In this document: in pieces, positions 63,388 to 64,000 of the stretch | Position numbering within the stretch: position 1 is the stretch's first letter | Layout of the letters: each line of letters opens with the position of its first letter | Source of the DNA: Arthrobacter sp. Y81 | GTDB taxonomy: Bacteria > Actinomycetota > Actinomycetes > Actinomycetales > Micrococcaceae | NCBI RefSeq assembly: GCF_002929335.1 | Contig: NZ_PJIL01000001.1 | Coordinates: 310,001 to 374,000, forward strand | Direction: 5' to 3' | Length of the DNA stretch: 64,000 bases | Notes under the pieces: generated by a model | What the model saw: the letters and a program-made list of their open reading frames with translations, nothing else | The model's database searches: none | Told to the model about the DNA's origin: nothing | Made by a program: the position numbers and the translations under genes

Positions 63388-64000
63388 TTAGCGGTGGTCC
63401 AGGCTGCGGGAGATCCATTCGCCGACCAGTTGGATGACCTGCACAAGGACGATGATCAAGACGATGGTGACGATCATGACCGTGACATCGAATCGCTGGA
63501 AGCCGTAGTTGTACGCCAGCTTGCCGAGTCCTCCGCCGCCCACCAGGCCTGCCATGGCCGAGTAGCCGACCAGCGTGACCACGGTTGTGGTGGTGGCCGC
63601 AACGAGGGCGGGAAGCGATTCGCGCAGCATCACTTTGTTGATCACTTGCATTTTGGTGGAACCCATGACCTGGGCGGCGTCGATCTTCCCGTGATGGACG
63701 TCCCGGAGACAGGTTTCCACCAGGCGGGCGAAGAACGGGATGGTGCCGATGGACAGCGAGACCGACGCCGCGATAGGGCCGAGGCTCGTGCCGGTGAGCA
63801 GGCGGGCCAGCGGAATCAGCGCCACCATCAGGATTGCGAACGGGATGGATCGGGTGATGTTGACGATGACGTCGCTCATGATCCGGTTGGTGACGGGCAT
63901 TGGACGGAGACCGCCCGGAGCCGTTACGTGCAGGAAGACGCCGAGGGGCAGGCCCACCAGCACCGTAAAGAAGGCCGAGATTCCGACCATCTGCAGGGTT
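63388..64000 (-). CDS. metI: Methionine ABC transporter permease MetI (5' end outside window)
   Basis: Membrane channel subunit of the methionine importer. The reading frame is open to the window edge, so the N-terminus lies to the right; about 204 residues are visible of roughly 220 expected. Five membrane segments. The core is NITRSIPFAILMVALIP, followed by SIGTIPFFARLVE. The coupling loop is AAQVMGSTKMQVINKVMLRESLP. The C-terminus has GLVGGGGLGKLAYNYGFQRFD. Adjacent to metQ in the usual metN-metI-metQ order. Confidence 0.92.
   Translation of the reverse strand, partial: TLQMVGISAFFTVLVGLPLGVFLHVTAPGGLRPMPVTNRIMSDVIVNITRSIPFAILMVALIPLARLLTGTSLGPIAASVSLSIGTIPFFARLVETCLRDVHHGKIDAAQVMGSTKMQVINKVMLRESLPALVAATTTTVVTLVGYSAMAGLVGGGGLGKLAYNYGFQRFDVTVMIVTIVLIIVLVQVIQLVGEWISRSLDHR

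Overview
The window is high-GC, densely coded chromosomal DNA from an actinobacterium, most likely Arthrobacter or Pseudarthrobacter (Micrococcaceae). This is inferred from gene content, GTG and TTG starts, the succinylase DapC/DapD/DapE lysine route, the coproporphyrin-dependent haem genes, and two gene orders that I recall from Mycobacterium tuberculosis (about Rv1201c to Rv1232c, and Rv3206c to Rv3211). I saw no rRNA, tRNA, CRISPR, prophage, insertion sequence or plasmid function. It reads as core chromosome with small islands of decay and repeats.

Layout. 1-7.2 kb: the end of one peptide ABC transporter and a complete second one (binding protein, two permeases, fused double ATPase). 7.2-12.6 kb: a secreted SGNH hydrolase, translational GTPase TypA/BipA, a small membrane protein whose start overlaps a terminator hairpin, a winged-helix repressor facing a decayed MFS exporter, and a stand-alone SH3-like domain. 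12.7-20.2 kb: ferredoxin, DapC, citrate synthase, GalE, a TetR regulator, an unknown protein, a lysozyme-like protein and DapD. 20.2-27.8 kb: DapE, the glutamate-type ABC transporter GluABCD, and a LOG / DivIVA-domain / PIG-V-like trio, then DUF3117. 27.9-35.2 kb: O-methyltransferase, SigE, a large anti-sigma factor, TatB, Mrp, DUF1003 and a CBS/MgtE-N protein, then a YflT-type stress protein.

35.2-49.5 kb: aminopeptidase P, a PHP phosphoesterase, an orphan DNA methyltransferase, a DEAD-box helicase, an RNB ribonuclease, a ferritin-like MiaE relative, the thiamine genes thiE and thiOSG with a TPP riboswitch, a pterin dehydratase-VOC fusion, two small proteins, a TetR regulator and MoeZ. 49.5-62.3 kb: hemA divergent from a long haem cluster (hemE, cgoX, chdC, cpfC, hemC, hemD, hemB, hemL) that also contains a secreted Pro/Ser/Thr-rich anchored protein and a flavin-dependent LLM oxidoreductase. 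62.4-64 kb: MetQ and the truncated MetI of a methionine importer.

The haem cluster encodes every step from glutamyl-tRNA to coprohaem and haem except glutamyl-tRNA synthetase and a separate HemN/HemF. GluTR, GSA aminomutase, PBG synthase, deaminase, uroporphyrinogen synthase, decarboxylase, oxidase, ferrochelatase and coprohaem decarboxylase are all present. DapC, DapD and DapE are split over 8 kb and supply meso-diaminopimelate. MoeZ probably supplies the missing ThiF activity for ThiS.

Across the window many genes have no Shine-Dalgarno sequence and instead a TANNNT hexamer 5-8 bases before the start codon. This points to widespread leaderless transcription and was used to choose several starts. 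No obviously new multi-gene defence or mobile system was found. The best leads are listed as findings.
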